From: Cryobacterium sp. HLT2-28
GTDB lineage: Bacteria > Actinomycetota > Actinomycetes > Actinomycetales > Microbacteriaceae
Direction: 5' to 3'
NCBI RefSeq assembly: GCF_004402495.1
Contig: NZ_SOFH01000016.1
Coordinates: forward strand, 62,001 to 126,000
DNA: 64,000 nt
Every line of letters begins with the position of its first letter. The stretch's first letter is position 1. The position numbers and the translations under genes were made by a program. The notes below the pieces were generated by a model. The model searched no databases. It had not been told where the DNA came from and saw nothing but the letters and a program-made list of their open reading frames with translations. Of this stretch, positions 34,803 to 42,317 are shown piece by piece.

Positions 34803-36158
34803 ATGAACGGTGCCGTTGAGTTTCCCCTGGACCTGGCCGAACTCTCCTTCCGAGCGGCCGGTGAGTCCCTCGTACGCCGCAGCGTGCTGCCGAGCGGTGT
34901 GCGCATTGTCAGCGAGCACGTGCCCGGCAGTCGCAGCCTGACCATCGGCTACTGGGTCGCCGTCGGCTCCCGCGACGAGGAGCCCGGCCATTTCGGGTCG
35001 ACCCACTTCCTGGAGCACCTCCTGTTCAAGGGCACGGCGAAGCGCACCGCGCTGGACATCGCGATCGCCTTCGACTCCGTCGGCGGCGAGCACAACGCGA
35101 TGACCGCCAAGGAGTACACCTGTTACTACGCCAAGGTGCAGGACCGTGACCTGCCGATGGCGGTCGAGGTGCTCACCGACATGCTCACCTCGTCGCTGCT
35201 GGACCCGGTCGAGTTCGAGAACGAACGCGGCGTCATCCTCGAAGAACTCGCCATGGCCGACGACGACCCGTCGGACGTCGCGAACGAGCGTTTCTTCGAG
35301 GCCGTGATGGGGGAGCATCCGCTCGGCCGGCCGATCGGCGGCAGCCCCGACACGATCCGGGCCGCCACCCACGCCGCCGTGCACGAGCACTACCGGGCCA
35401 ACTACCGACCCCAGGACCTCGTCGTCACGGTGGCCGGGGCGGTCGACCACGACGTGCTCGTCGCGTCCGTGACTCGTGCCCTCGCCCTGGCCGGCTGGGA
35501 CCTGAGCGAATACGCCGCGCCCGTCGGCCGCCGCTCCGGCAGCCCGGCGGGCATCAGCCAGGGTGCCCGGCTCACGATCGTTCCGCGGCCGCTGGAACAG
35601 GCCAACCTCCTGATGGGGTTCCCCGGCCTCCTCGCCACCGACGACCGGCGCGTCACGATGAGCGTGCTGAACTCCATCTTCGGCGGCGGCATGTCCTCCC
35701 GGCTGTTCCAGGAGGTGCGGGAGAAGCGCGGCCTGGCCTACTCGGTCTACTCCTTCGCCCCCGGCTACTCCGACGCCGGATTGTTCGGCATGTACGCCGG
35801 CTGCACGCCGGCGAAGGCCGGCCAGGTCGCCGAGCTGATGCTCAGCGAGCTGCACCGGCTCGCCGAGCACGGCGTCACCGCCGACGAGATGAAGCGGGCG
35901 TCGGGCCAGCTGTCGGGGGCATCCGCCCTCGCCCTCGAGGACTCCGACACCCGGATGTCCCGGCTGGGCCGTTCCGAGATCACCCTCGGTGAGTTCATCG
36001 ACCTCGATGAGGCGCTCCGCCGCCTTGCCCTGGTCACCGCCGCGGACGTCCAGGCGCTGGCCGTCGACCTGGCGGCCGGCCCGCTATCGATCGCGGCCGT
36101 CGGCGCGCTGGAGCCCGACGCCTTCGCGGCCATCCTGCAGGACCCGCTCCGCTCCTGA
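34803..36158 (+). CDS. M16-family zinc peptidase (PepR/YmxG-like)
   Basis: The 451-residue protein carries the inverted zinc motif HFLEH (68-72) in GSTHFLEHLLFKGT, a downstream Glu-rich helix (NERGVILEELAMADDD), and the C-terminal half with REKRGLAYSVYSFAPGYSDAGLFGMY. In most actinobacteria this gene directly follows pnp and precedes dapB. Here it still precedes dapB, but pnp is 30 kb away. TAGGGT at 34788 could be its -10 box. Confidence 0.92.
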   Translation: MNGAVEFPLDLAELSFRAAGESLVRRSVLPSGVRIVSEHVPGSRSLTIGYWVAVGSRDEEPGHFGSTHFLEHLLFKGTAKRTALDIAIAFDSVGGEHNAMTAKEYTCYYAKVQDRDLPMAVEVLTDMLTSSLLDPVEFENERGVILEELAMADDDPSDVANERFFEAVMGEHPLGRPIGGSPDTIRAATHAAVHEHYRANYRPQDLVVTVAGAVDHDVLVASVTRALALAGWDLSEYAAPVGRRSGSPAGISQGARLTIVPRPLEQANLLMGFPGLLATDDRRVTMSVLNSIFGGGMSSRLFQEVREKRGLAYSVYSFAPGYSDAGLFGMYAGCTPAKAGQVAELMLSELHRLAEHGVTADEMKRASGQLSGASALALEDSDTRMSRLGRSEITLGEFIDLDEALRRLALVTAADVQALAVDLAAGPLSIAAVGALEPDAFAAILQDPLRS

Positions 36159-36247
36159 CTCCCCGCCAACCGACTCCGGCGCAGACGCCGGCATCCGACC
36201 CGGCCGCCCACCGCTCACCCGGGCGCCGTGAATCGAAAGAGAACAAC

Positions 36248-36850
36248 TTGCCCCACTACATCTACCTCGTGCGCCACGGTGAACAGCAGGATGCCGAACA
36301 CGGCCTGCCGGACGGCCCGCTGTCCGCGCGCGGCAAGCGCCAGGCCCAGCTGATCGCTGAGCGCCTCGGCGGGGTGCCGTTCACGGCCGCGTACCATTCC
36401 CCGCTGCAGCGGGCCGCGGAGACGGCGAAGATCATCGCCCAGCGCCTGCCCGCGCTCACGCCCGAACCCTCGGCGCTGCTCTTCGACTGCATTCCGTCCG
36501 GCAGGGCGCCGGAGACGCCGACGGCCTACGCCCCGTTCTTCGGTGCGGTCACCGAGGCGGAGATCGAGGCCGGGAGCGCCCAGATGGAGGACGCCGTCGC
36601 CGAGTTCCTCCAGCCGAGGCGCGGGGAACACCACGACCTGCTGATCACCCACAACTTCGTCATCGCCTGGTTCGTGCGCGAGGTGCTCGGCGCACCGGAC
36701 TGGCGCTGGATCAGCATCAACCAGGCCAACTGCGGCCTCACGGTGCTGCACCAGAAGCCCGGCCGGCCGTGGACCATGGTCACCCACAACGACACCGGGC
36801 ACCTCCCCGTGGAGCTGCGCACCGGCCTGCCCGACCCGCTCCTTTTCTAG
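36248..36850 (+). CDS. Histidine phosphatase (phosphoglycerate mutase-like)
   Basis: The 200-residue protein opens with YLVRHGEQQDAEHG, the RHG phosphohistidine motif, and has PLSARGKRQAQLIAERL, AYHSPLQRAAETAKII and LLITHNFVIAWFVREVL with the second His. The start is TTG 36248 behind AAAGAGAAC. It belongs to the broad-specificity phosphatase branch; the substrate cannot be told. Confidence 0.86.
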   Translation: MPHYIYLVRHGEQQDAEHGLPDGPLSARGKRQAQLIAERLGGVPFTAAYHSPLQRAAETAKIIAQRLPALTPEPSALLFDCIPSGRAPETPTAYAPFFGAVTEAEIEAGSAQMEDAVAEFLQPRRGEHHDLLITHNFVIAWFVREVLGAPDWRWISINQANCGLTVLHQKPGRPWTMVTHNDTGHLPVELRTGLPDPLLF

Positions 36851-36904
36851 CGGCGCGCTTCCAGCGGCGCGCTTCCAGCGGCGCGCTCCCGGCGGCGCGC
36901 TCTT
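36849..36904. repeat. Four tandem copies of a 14-bp unit behind the phosphatase gene
   Basis: AGCGGCGCGCTTCC stands at 36849-36862 and 36863-36876, with drifted copies at 36877-36890 and 36891-36904. The first copy begins within the stop codon. The array fills the gap to the facing acetyltransferase gene. Confidence 0.85.
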
Positions 36905-36926
36905 GGCGAAGCGCGCCCGGACGGCC

Positions 36927-37433
36927 TCAGACGAGGAGCTTGCGGTACCAGTTGGTGGCGTTCGGGTTGTCGTTGTAGGGGGTGCAGTCCTCGTACCCGG
37001 CGCTCGAGTAGAGCACCCCGGCCGCTGTCAGGCTCGCGTTCGTGTCGAGCACGAGCTCGTCGGCGCCGAAGTCCCGCGCCCGCCGTTCCAGCTCGGCGAG
37101 CAGGACGCGGCCCCAGCCCCGGCCACGCACCTGCGGCTGCAGCCAGAGGTGCTTGACCTCGTAACGCACCCGGCCGGCCGGCGAATCCGCGATCCGGCGG
37201 ATGCCGCCGCACCCCACGAACGCGCGTTCCCGTTTGCCGGGCTCCTCGCTGACCAGCAGGAACACCCCGTTCGGCTGCACGAACTGGCCCGGCGTCGGGA
37301 AGGTGGTGCGGTAGGCACCCTGATCGGCCGGGAAGCTCGACTCACGATCACTGAAGTACTGGGTGAGCAGCACGATCGAGCCGGCATCCGTCACCGACAC
37401 GTCGCTGAAGGCCGGGGCTGGAGAATCGGACAT
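36927..37433 (-). CDS. GNAT-family acetyltransferase
   Basis: The 168-residue protein has the acetyl-CoA loop VRGRGWGRVLLAELERRA after VKHLWLQPQ, and a C-terminal segment AAGVLYSSAGYEDCTPYN typical of GNAT enzymes. The substrate is unknown. ATG 37433 lies six bases behind TAGCCT, so the message should be leaderless. It is divergent from dapB. Confidence 0.87.
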   Translation of the reverse strand: MSDSPAPAFSDVSVTDAGSIVLLTQYFSDRESSFPADQGAYRTTFPTPGQFVQPNGVFLLVSEEPGKRERAFVGCGGIRRIADSPAGRVRYEVKHLWLQPQVRGRGWGRVLLAELERRARDFGADELVLDTNASLTAAGVLYSSAGYEDCTPYNDNPNATNWYRKLLV

Positions 37434-37439
37434 GGGTCA

Positions 37440-37445
37440 AGGCTA
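37440..37445 (-). promoter_or_regulatory. -10 box of the acetyltransferase gene
   Basis: TAGCCT on the minus strand, followed by six bases and ATG 37433. Confidence 0.55.
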
Positions 37446-37484
37446 CTTCGCCCGGCCGCTGCGGCAATGGCCCGCCGCCCTTGG

Positions 37485-37490
37485 TAGATT
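37485..37490 (+). promoter_or_regulatory. -10 box of dapB
   Basis: TAGATTGGACCCATG gives a -10 box and a start codon six bases later, hence a leaderless transcript. The same spacing and the same GGACCC spacer occur at dapF. Confidence 0.65.
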
Positions 37491-37496
37491 GGACCC

Positions 37497-38339
37497 ATGA
37501 CAACACGGGTGGCCATCGTCGGCGTAACGGGAACGATGGGCCGCCTCGTCGCCGCACTGGTCGAGAAGACGGACGGCTACGACCTCGTCGCCGGGCTGAA
37601 CTCCGCCAGCGACCTGGCCGAGATGCTCGGCGCCGACGTGGTGATCGACCTGACCGTGCCCCGGGCCAGCCAGGGCGTCGTCGACTTCGCCGTCGACCAT
37701 GGGCTCCGTGTGCTCGTCGGCACCTCCGGCTGGTCGCAGGAGCGGATCGACGCCCTCGCCCGCCGCATCGCCGGGCGCGACGACACCGGCGTGGTCATCA
37801 TCCCCAACTTCTCCATCGGCTCGGTCATCGGCACCGCGCTCTCGGCCATGGTGGCCCGGTTCTTCGACTCGATCGAGATCGTCGAGGCGCACCAGGCCGG
37901 CAAGGTCGACTCGCCGTCGGGCACCGCGGTGCGCACGGCCGAACTGATCGGGCGGGCCAGGGCCGGCCTCGGGCCGGTGTCCGCGCCGCACATCGACCAG
38001 CGAGCCCGCGGCCAGCAGGTCTCCAGCGTCCCGGTGCACAGCCTCCGGCTCGAGGGGCTGCTCGCCCGCCAGGACGTCATCTTCGGCGGCACGGGGGAGA
38101 CCCTCACGATCAGCCACAACACCCTCTCCGCGGCTGCCTACGAGCGCGGTATCCTGCTGGCCCTCGCCGCGGCCGTGTCGGCGCGCGGCGTGACGGTCGG
38201 GCTCGACCAGGTCGTGGACCTCGGCCTCGGGGAGCCGGTCCGGCCGGATGCCCCGGCGGAACCGGGACCGGACGACTCCACACCCGACGGCGCCGTTCCC
38301 GACGGCTCTGTTCTCGACAGTCCAGGCGCCGGCGCATGA
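37497..38339 (+). CDS. dapB: 4-hydroxy-tetrahydrodipicolinate reductase
   Basis: DapB makes tetrahydrodipicolinate for lysine and diaminopimelate. The 280-residue protein has the dinucleotide motif VGVTGTMGR (8-16), VGTSGWS, NFSIGSV and the signature EAHQAGKVDSPSGTA. After residue 248 it carries an acidic, Pro-rich tail of about 30 residues not needed for the fold. The next gene starts inside its end (ATGA). Confidence 0.95.
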   Translation: MTTRVAIVGVTGTMGRLVAALVEKTDGYDLVAGLNSASDLAEMLGADVVIDLTVPRASQGVVDFAVDHGLRVLVGTSGWSQERIDALARRIAGRDDTGVVIIPNFSIGSVIGTALSAMVARFFDSIEIVEAHQAGKVDSPSGTAVRTAELIGRARAGLGPVSAPHIDQRARGQQVSSVPVHSLRLEGLLARQDVIFGGTGETLTISHNTLSAAAYERGILLALAAAVSARGVTVGLDQVVDLGLGEPVRPDAPAEPGPDDSTPDGAVPDGSVLDSPGAGA

Positions 38340-38797
38340 AGGGCCGCCTGGCCGTCGTCCCGATGGCCCTCCTCCTGGCGTTCTACCTGGTCCTCGTCGG
38401 CTGGCGCGCGGTGCTGTTCGTGCAGAGCGGCGACCCCGTCGGCATCCTGATCGGGGTGGCGCTGATCATCCTGCCGCTGATCGGGGTCTGGGCGCTCGTG
38501 CTCGAACTCCGGTTCGGCCGAGACTCCGAACGCCTCGTGCGGCAGCTGGAGTGCGAGGGCGGCCTCCCCGTCGAGGACCTGCCCACCCGTCCGAGCGGAC
38601 GGCCGCTCCGGGACGCCGCCGACGCGCAGTTCCCCCGGTTCACGGCTGCAGTGGATGCCGCCCCCGGCGACTGGCGGGCCTGGTTCCGCCTCGGACTGGC
38701 CTACGACGCGTCGGGGGACCGTCGCCGGGCCCGCGGCGCCATCCGCACCGCCATCGCCCTCGAACGCTCCATGCACGCGGTCGCGCCGCCCCGGTAA
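38336..38797 (+). CDS. Conserved small membrane protein with TPR-like tail
   Basis: I do not know a function. The 153-residue protein has two membrane helices (about 6-27 and 33-57), a charged linker, and a C-terminal stretch WRAWFRLGLAYDASGDRRRARGAIRTAIALE that looks like one tetratricopeptide repeat. ATG 38336 overlaps the dapB stop, so the two are translated together. Confidence 0.72.
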   Translation: MKGRLAVVPMALLLAFYLVLVGWRAVLFVQSGDPVGILIGVALIILPLIGVWALVLELRFGRDSERLVRQLECEGGLPVEDLPTRPSGRPLRDAADAQFPRFTAAVDAAPGDWRAWFRLGLAYDASGDRRRARGAIRTAIALERSMHAVAPPR

Positions 38798-38822
38798 CGG
38801 TAGTGTGACGCGCCGGGCCTGG

Positions 38823-39713
38823 TCAGGGCTGGGCGAGCATCCAGTCGACGGCCTCGGCCGCGGTGCGCTGGGAGAAGACGAAACCGTCGTTCTGCAGCAG
38901 GGTCGAATCGACCTGCTGGTCGGCCAGCAGCAGTGCGCGCGCGGCGTCCTGCAGGGCGAGGGTGAGCACCAGCTCGGGCACCGGGATCCGGAACGGGCGG
39001 TGCAGGGCCGTGGCCACGGCCTTGATCACGTCGTTCGAGCTGGCGGGGGTCGGGCCGACCAGGTTCACCGAGCCGGACAGTGCCGAACCGAGCAGGTGCA
39101 CGATCGCGGCGGCCTCGTCGTGCAGGCTGATCCACGGCCAGTGCGCGGTGCCGCGGCCGAGCGGACCGGCCACGCCCAGGCGGACCAGCGGCAGCAGCGG
39201 CCGCAGCGCGCCGCCCCGGGCGATGACCAGCCCGGTGCGGAAGGTCACGACCCTGGTCTGCTCCGGCGCACGAGCGGCCTCGGCCTCCCAGGCGGCGACG
39301 ACGCCGGCCAGGAAATCGGTGCCCGGAGCGGACTGCTCGGTGAGCACCTCGCCGGGGCGGTCGCCGTAGATGCCGACCGCGGAGGCGTTGAGCAGCACGG
39401 CCGGCGGGTGGGCGCTTCGCCGCATGGCGTCGGTGAGCGTGCGGGTGGCCTGCACCCTCGACTCGAGGATCTGCCGCCGGTACCCGGGGGTCCACGGCAG
39501 CCGGGCGAGAGACGCGCCGGACAGGTTGATCACCGCATCCACCTGCCCGAGCGCGGCCTCGTCCAGGGTCAGCGCGGCGGGATTCCAGCGGAATTCATTG
39601 GGCGTCCGCGGGTCGCGGCGCACCAGGCGCGCGACCGTGTGGCCCGCCGCGCCGAGCTGGCGGCAGACCTCGGTGCCGATCAGGCCGGAGGCCCCGGAGA
39701 CCAGAACTCGCAT
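38823..39713 (-). CDS. TIGR01777/YfcH-family NAD(P)-binding epimerase-like protein
   Basis: The extended short-chain dehydrogenase fold has 296 residues: MRVLVSGASGLIGTEVCRQLGAAG at the start, VINLSGASLA, and LLNASAVGIYGDRPGEVLTEQS with the Ser/Tyr pair. The C-terminal DUF1731-type part has PFRIPVPELVLTLALQD. Proteins of this family are linked loosely to cell division in some annotations; the role is not established. It lies 15 bases behind the OsmC gene and is probably co-transcribed. Confidence 0.87.
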   Translation of the reverse strand: MRVLVSGASGLIGTEVCRQLGAAGHTVARLVRRDPRTPNEFRWNPAALTLDEAALGQVDAVINLSGASLARLPWTPGYRRQILESRVQATRTLTDAMRRSAHPPAVLLNASAVGIYGDRPGEVLTEQSAPGTDFLAGVVAAWEAEAARAPEQTRVVTFRTGLVIARGGALRPLLPLVRLGVAGPLGRGTAHWPWISLHDEAAAIVHLLGSALSGSVNLVGPTPASSNDVIKAVATALHRPFRIPVPELVLTLALQDAARALLLADQQVDSTLLQNDGFVFSQRTAAEAVDWMLAQP

Positions 39714-39728
39714 GAACGCCCGGCCCTG

Positions 39729-40154
39729 CTAGGCCAGCTCGGCTTCGATCGTGATCGGGATTCCGGCCAGCGCCTTGGAGATCGGGCAGTTGGTCTTCGC
39801 GTCCGCGGCGAAGGCCTCGAACTCCTCCTCGGTCAGGCCGGGCACGCTGGCGCTGACGAGGAGATGACTGCCGACGACGCCGACCCCGGCCTCGAAGGTG
39901 ACCGCCGCGGTGGTCTGGATGCTCTCCGGCGTGTGACCGGCTGCGCTGAGGCCGTTGGCGAGGGCCATCGAGAAGCAGGCGGAGTGGGCCGCGCCGAGGA
40001 GTTCCTCCGGGTTGGTCGTGTTCGGGCTGCCGACGGACCTGGCCTGCCAGGTGACCGGGAATTCGGCGGCGTGCGATGAGTCGAGGGAGACGGTGCCCTG
40101 GCCGGACTTCAGATCGCCGGTCCAGACGGTGGTCGCTTCGCTGGTCAATGCCAT
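39729..40154 (-). CDS. OsmC-family peroxiredoxin
   Basis: The 141-residue protein has the two redox Cys of the OsmC type (LLGAAHSACFSMALANGL and TNCPISKAL), for removal of organic hydroperoxides. ATG 40154 follows a near-perfect ribosome site, CAGGAGGT; a longer frame to 40190 lacks one. It begins a two-gene unit with the TIGR01777 gene. Confidence 0.92.
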   Translation of the reverse strand: MALTSEATTVWTGDLKSGQGTVSLDSSHAAEFPVTWQARSVGSPNTTNPEELLGAAHSACFSMALANGLSAAGHTPESIQTTAAVTFEAGVGVVGSHLLVSASVPGLTEEEFEAFAADAKTNCPISKALAGIPITIEAELA

Positions 40155-40240
40155 GGTGTTACCTCCTGAGTGAACCTCCAGCCTAGCCATGGGGGCCGGC
40201 GGCAGGGGGCCTTCCCGTCTGGGAATCGGCAGGGAGGCCG

Positions 40241-40762
40241 CTACCCGGCGCTGGCCGGCCCTCGGCCGAGCAGCCCGGACCGCACCAGCAGCAGGTACAG
40301 CTGGCAGCCGAGGCAGTAGTCGAACACGGCGTTGAGGAAGGCCGCGACGAACGCGGCCGCCGCGGCGATGCCCACGGCCGGCGCCAGGCCGACCAGGCCG
40401 AGCACGACGCCGACGAGGGTGACCAGCAGGCCGACGCCCTGCGCGAACGTCGGCGGGGCGGGGTTCTCCAGTTCACCCGGCGGGGCCAGCCGGGGCCGCA
40501 CGAAACGCTTGAACAGCAGACCCCAGGGGTGCCGGCCGGCGCCCGCGATCGCGCCCCAGGCGAACAGGGCGGCCAGCACGACGAGGAGCGAGAGCGCGGC
40601 GGCGGATGCCCCGGTCAGCGACAGGAACACCACCACGAGCAGCAGCACGGCGGTGATCCCGGCGCCGAACCGCGGGCCGCGCGGGTCGAGGTCGGGCCGG
40701 CGGGGGCGGGGCGCACCCGCTCCGGCCGCGGGCGTGCCGGGTTCAGCGGGCAAGAGTGGCAT
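40241..40762 (-). CDS. DUF4395 membrane protein
   Basis: The 173-residue protein has a Pro-rich lead, then four membrane helices in the DUF4395 arrangement (RFGAGITAVLLLVVVFL, ALSLLVVLAALFAWGA, ELENPAPPTFAQGVGLLVTL, FVAAFLNAVFDYCLGCQLYLLL). The YCLGC pair near the end is a possible redox site. It overlaps the end of a thioredoxin-like gene by 20 bases. The pairing suggests that the membrane CxxC exchanges electrons with the thioredoxin; this is inference. Confidence 0.82.
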   Translation of the reverse strand: MPLLPAEPGTPAAGAGAPRPRRPDLDPRGPRFGAGITAVLLLVVVFLSLTGASAAALSLLVVLAALFAWGAIAGAGRHPWGLLFKRFVRPRLAPPGELENPAPPTFAQGVGLLVTLVGVVLGLVGLAPAVGIAAAAAFVAAFLNAVFDYCLGCQLYLLLVRSGLLGRGPASAG

Positions 40763-41192
40763 GGCGGCTCCCGGGGAGGTCGTCGAGGTGGGCGATGATT
40801 CCGGCCTTGTGCGGGGCACCGCCGACCCGGGCCTGCACCCGCCCGGTCCGGTCGAGGATCAGCGTGGTCGGGGTCTGCAAGACCTGGAACCGGCGGGCCA
40901 GGTCGGCCCGGTGGGTGAGGTCCACCTCGACGTGCACGACGCCGGGCCGGGACCGGGCAACGCCGGCGAGCATCCGGTGGGTGCCGGGGCAGCGGGAGCA
41001 GTGTTCGGTGGAGAACTGCACCAGGGTGGCTTCCGCGCCGAACTGGGCGGTGCTGGCGACATCCGCCGGGGTGAGCGCGGGCGCCTCCGCCACCTCGGTG
41101 AAGCGCCCCTGCCGGGCGCGCCAGGCCAGGCCGAGGCCGGTCGCGGCGGCCACGAGCGCCAGCACACTGCCGAGGGCGAGAATCGGATCCAT
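40743..41192 (-). CDS. Membrane-anchored thioredoxin-like protein
   Basis: The 149-residue protein has an N-terminal membrane helix (about 4-24) and a thioredoxin fold with the active site HCSRC in VQFSTEHCSRCPGTHRML, then VDLTHRADLARRFQVLQTPTTLIL with the cis-Pro. ATG 41192 lies six bases behind TACCGT, predicting a leaderless message. It is followed by the DUF4395 gene. Confidence 0.85.
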   Translation of the reverse strand: MDPILALGSVLALVAAATGLGLAWRARQGRFTEVAEAPALTPADVASTAQFGAEATLVQFSTEHCSRCPGTHRMLAGVARSRPGVVHVEVDLTHRADLARRFQVLQTPTTLILDRTGRVQARVGGAPHKAGIIAHLDDLPGSRHATLAR

Positions 41193-41198
41193 CCCGCA

Positions 41199-41204
41199 AC
41201 GGTA
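41199..41204 (-). promoter_or_regulatory. -10 box of the thioredoxin-like gene
   Basis: TACCGT on the minus strand, then six bases and ATG 41192. Confidence 0.5.
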
Positions 41205-41298
41205 CGGGCGTCCCGGACCGGCCGGGGGAGTGTGACGACAGGTTACGGCGCAGGCCCGGCCGCGCCGGGCACCGCGTGCGCTCTCGCACCGTGACCGA

Positions 41299-41304
41299 TA
41301 GCCT
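41299..41304 (+). promoter_or_regulatory. -10 box of dapA
   Basis: TAGCCT, then seven bases and GTG 41312; no ribosome site is present, so a leaderless transcript is likely. Confidence 0.55.
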
Positions 41305-41311
41305 GTAATTC

Positions 41312-42289
41312 GTGTCTACGTCCTATAACCCTTTCGGCCAGGTCCTCGTCGCCCTGGTCACTCCCTTCACTGCCGACGGCGAAGTCGACTGGGCGGGAGT
41401 GGCGAAACACATCGACGACGTGATCACCGCCGGCGCCGACGGCATCGTCGTCACCGGCACCACCGGGGAGACGTCCACCCTGACCGATCCGGAGAAGATC
41501 AGGCTGGTCGAGGTCGGCAAGGACGTCGCGGCCGGCCGGGCCAAGATCATCACCGGCGGCGGCTCCAACGAGACCGCGCACGCCATGCAGCTCGCCCGCC
41601 AGAGCGAGAAGGCCGGCGCCGATGGCAACATGATCGTCACCCCGTACTACAACAAGCCCACCCAGTCGGGCATCCTCACCCACTTCCGGATGATCGCCGA
41701 CGCCACCGACCTGCCGGTGATCCTCTACGACATCCCCAGTCGCACCGGCGTCCCGATCAACTACGAGACCATCCTGCGCGCCGCGAAGCACCCGAACATC
41801 CTCGCCGTCAAGGACGCCAAGGGCGACCTGGCCCAGGTCAGCCGGGTGCTCAATCAGACCGACCTGCTCTACTTCTCCGGCGACGACCCGAATGTGCTGC
41901 CGCACCTGTCGATCGGGGCGACCGGCCTGATCGGCGTCACCGCGAACATCGCGGCCACGCCGTACCGCCAGATGGTGGATGCCGTCAACGCCGGCGACCT
42001 GAAGACGGCGACCGCCGCGCACCGCCAGCTCGAACCCCTCGTGCGGGCCTGCATGACCCACGTCCCCGGCACCGTCGCGGTCAAGTACATCCTGCACGGC
42101 CTCGGCCGGATCGGCAGCCCGCGGGTGCGCCTGCCCCTGGTCGGCCCGGAGGACTTCGAGGCCGCGCAGATCGAGGACGAGATCGACCTGGTCAAGAACA
42201 TCCCCGGGGTCGACTTCTCCAACTTCCGCCCCGACCGCAACGCCGCCGCGGGCGGCGCGCTGCCGAAGATCGCCGGAACAACACGCTAA
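41312..42289 (+). CDS. dapA: 4-hydroxy-tetrahydrodipicolinate synthase
   Basis: DapA condenses pyruvate and aspartate semialdehyde. The 325-residue protein has VVTGTTGETSTL, the catalytic Tyr in VTPYYNKPTQ and the Schiff-base Lys167 in LAVKDAKGDL. GTG 41312 is the start, set by the -10 box seven bases before. RNase J follows in the usual actinobacterial order. Confidence 0.95.
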   Translation: MSTSYNPFGQVLVALVTPFTADGEVDWAGVAKHIDDVITAGADGIVVTGTTGETSTLTDPEKIRLVEVGKDVAAGRAKIITGGGSNETAHAMQLARQSEKAGADGNMIVTPYYNKPTQSGILTHFRMIADATDLPVILYDIPSRTGVPINYETILRAAKHPNILAVKDAKGDLAQVSRVLNQTDLLYFSGDDPNVLPHLSIGATGLIGVTANIAATPYRQMVDAVNAGDLKTATAAHRQLEPLVRACMTHVPGTVAVKYILHGLGRIGSPRVRLPLVGPEDFEAAQIEDEIDLVKNIPGVDFSNFRPDRNAAAGGALPKIAGTTR

Positions 42290-42317
42290 TCACGCCACCG
42301 ACCCCCTAGGAGGGCCC

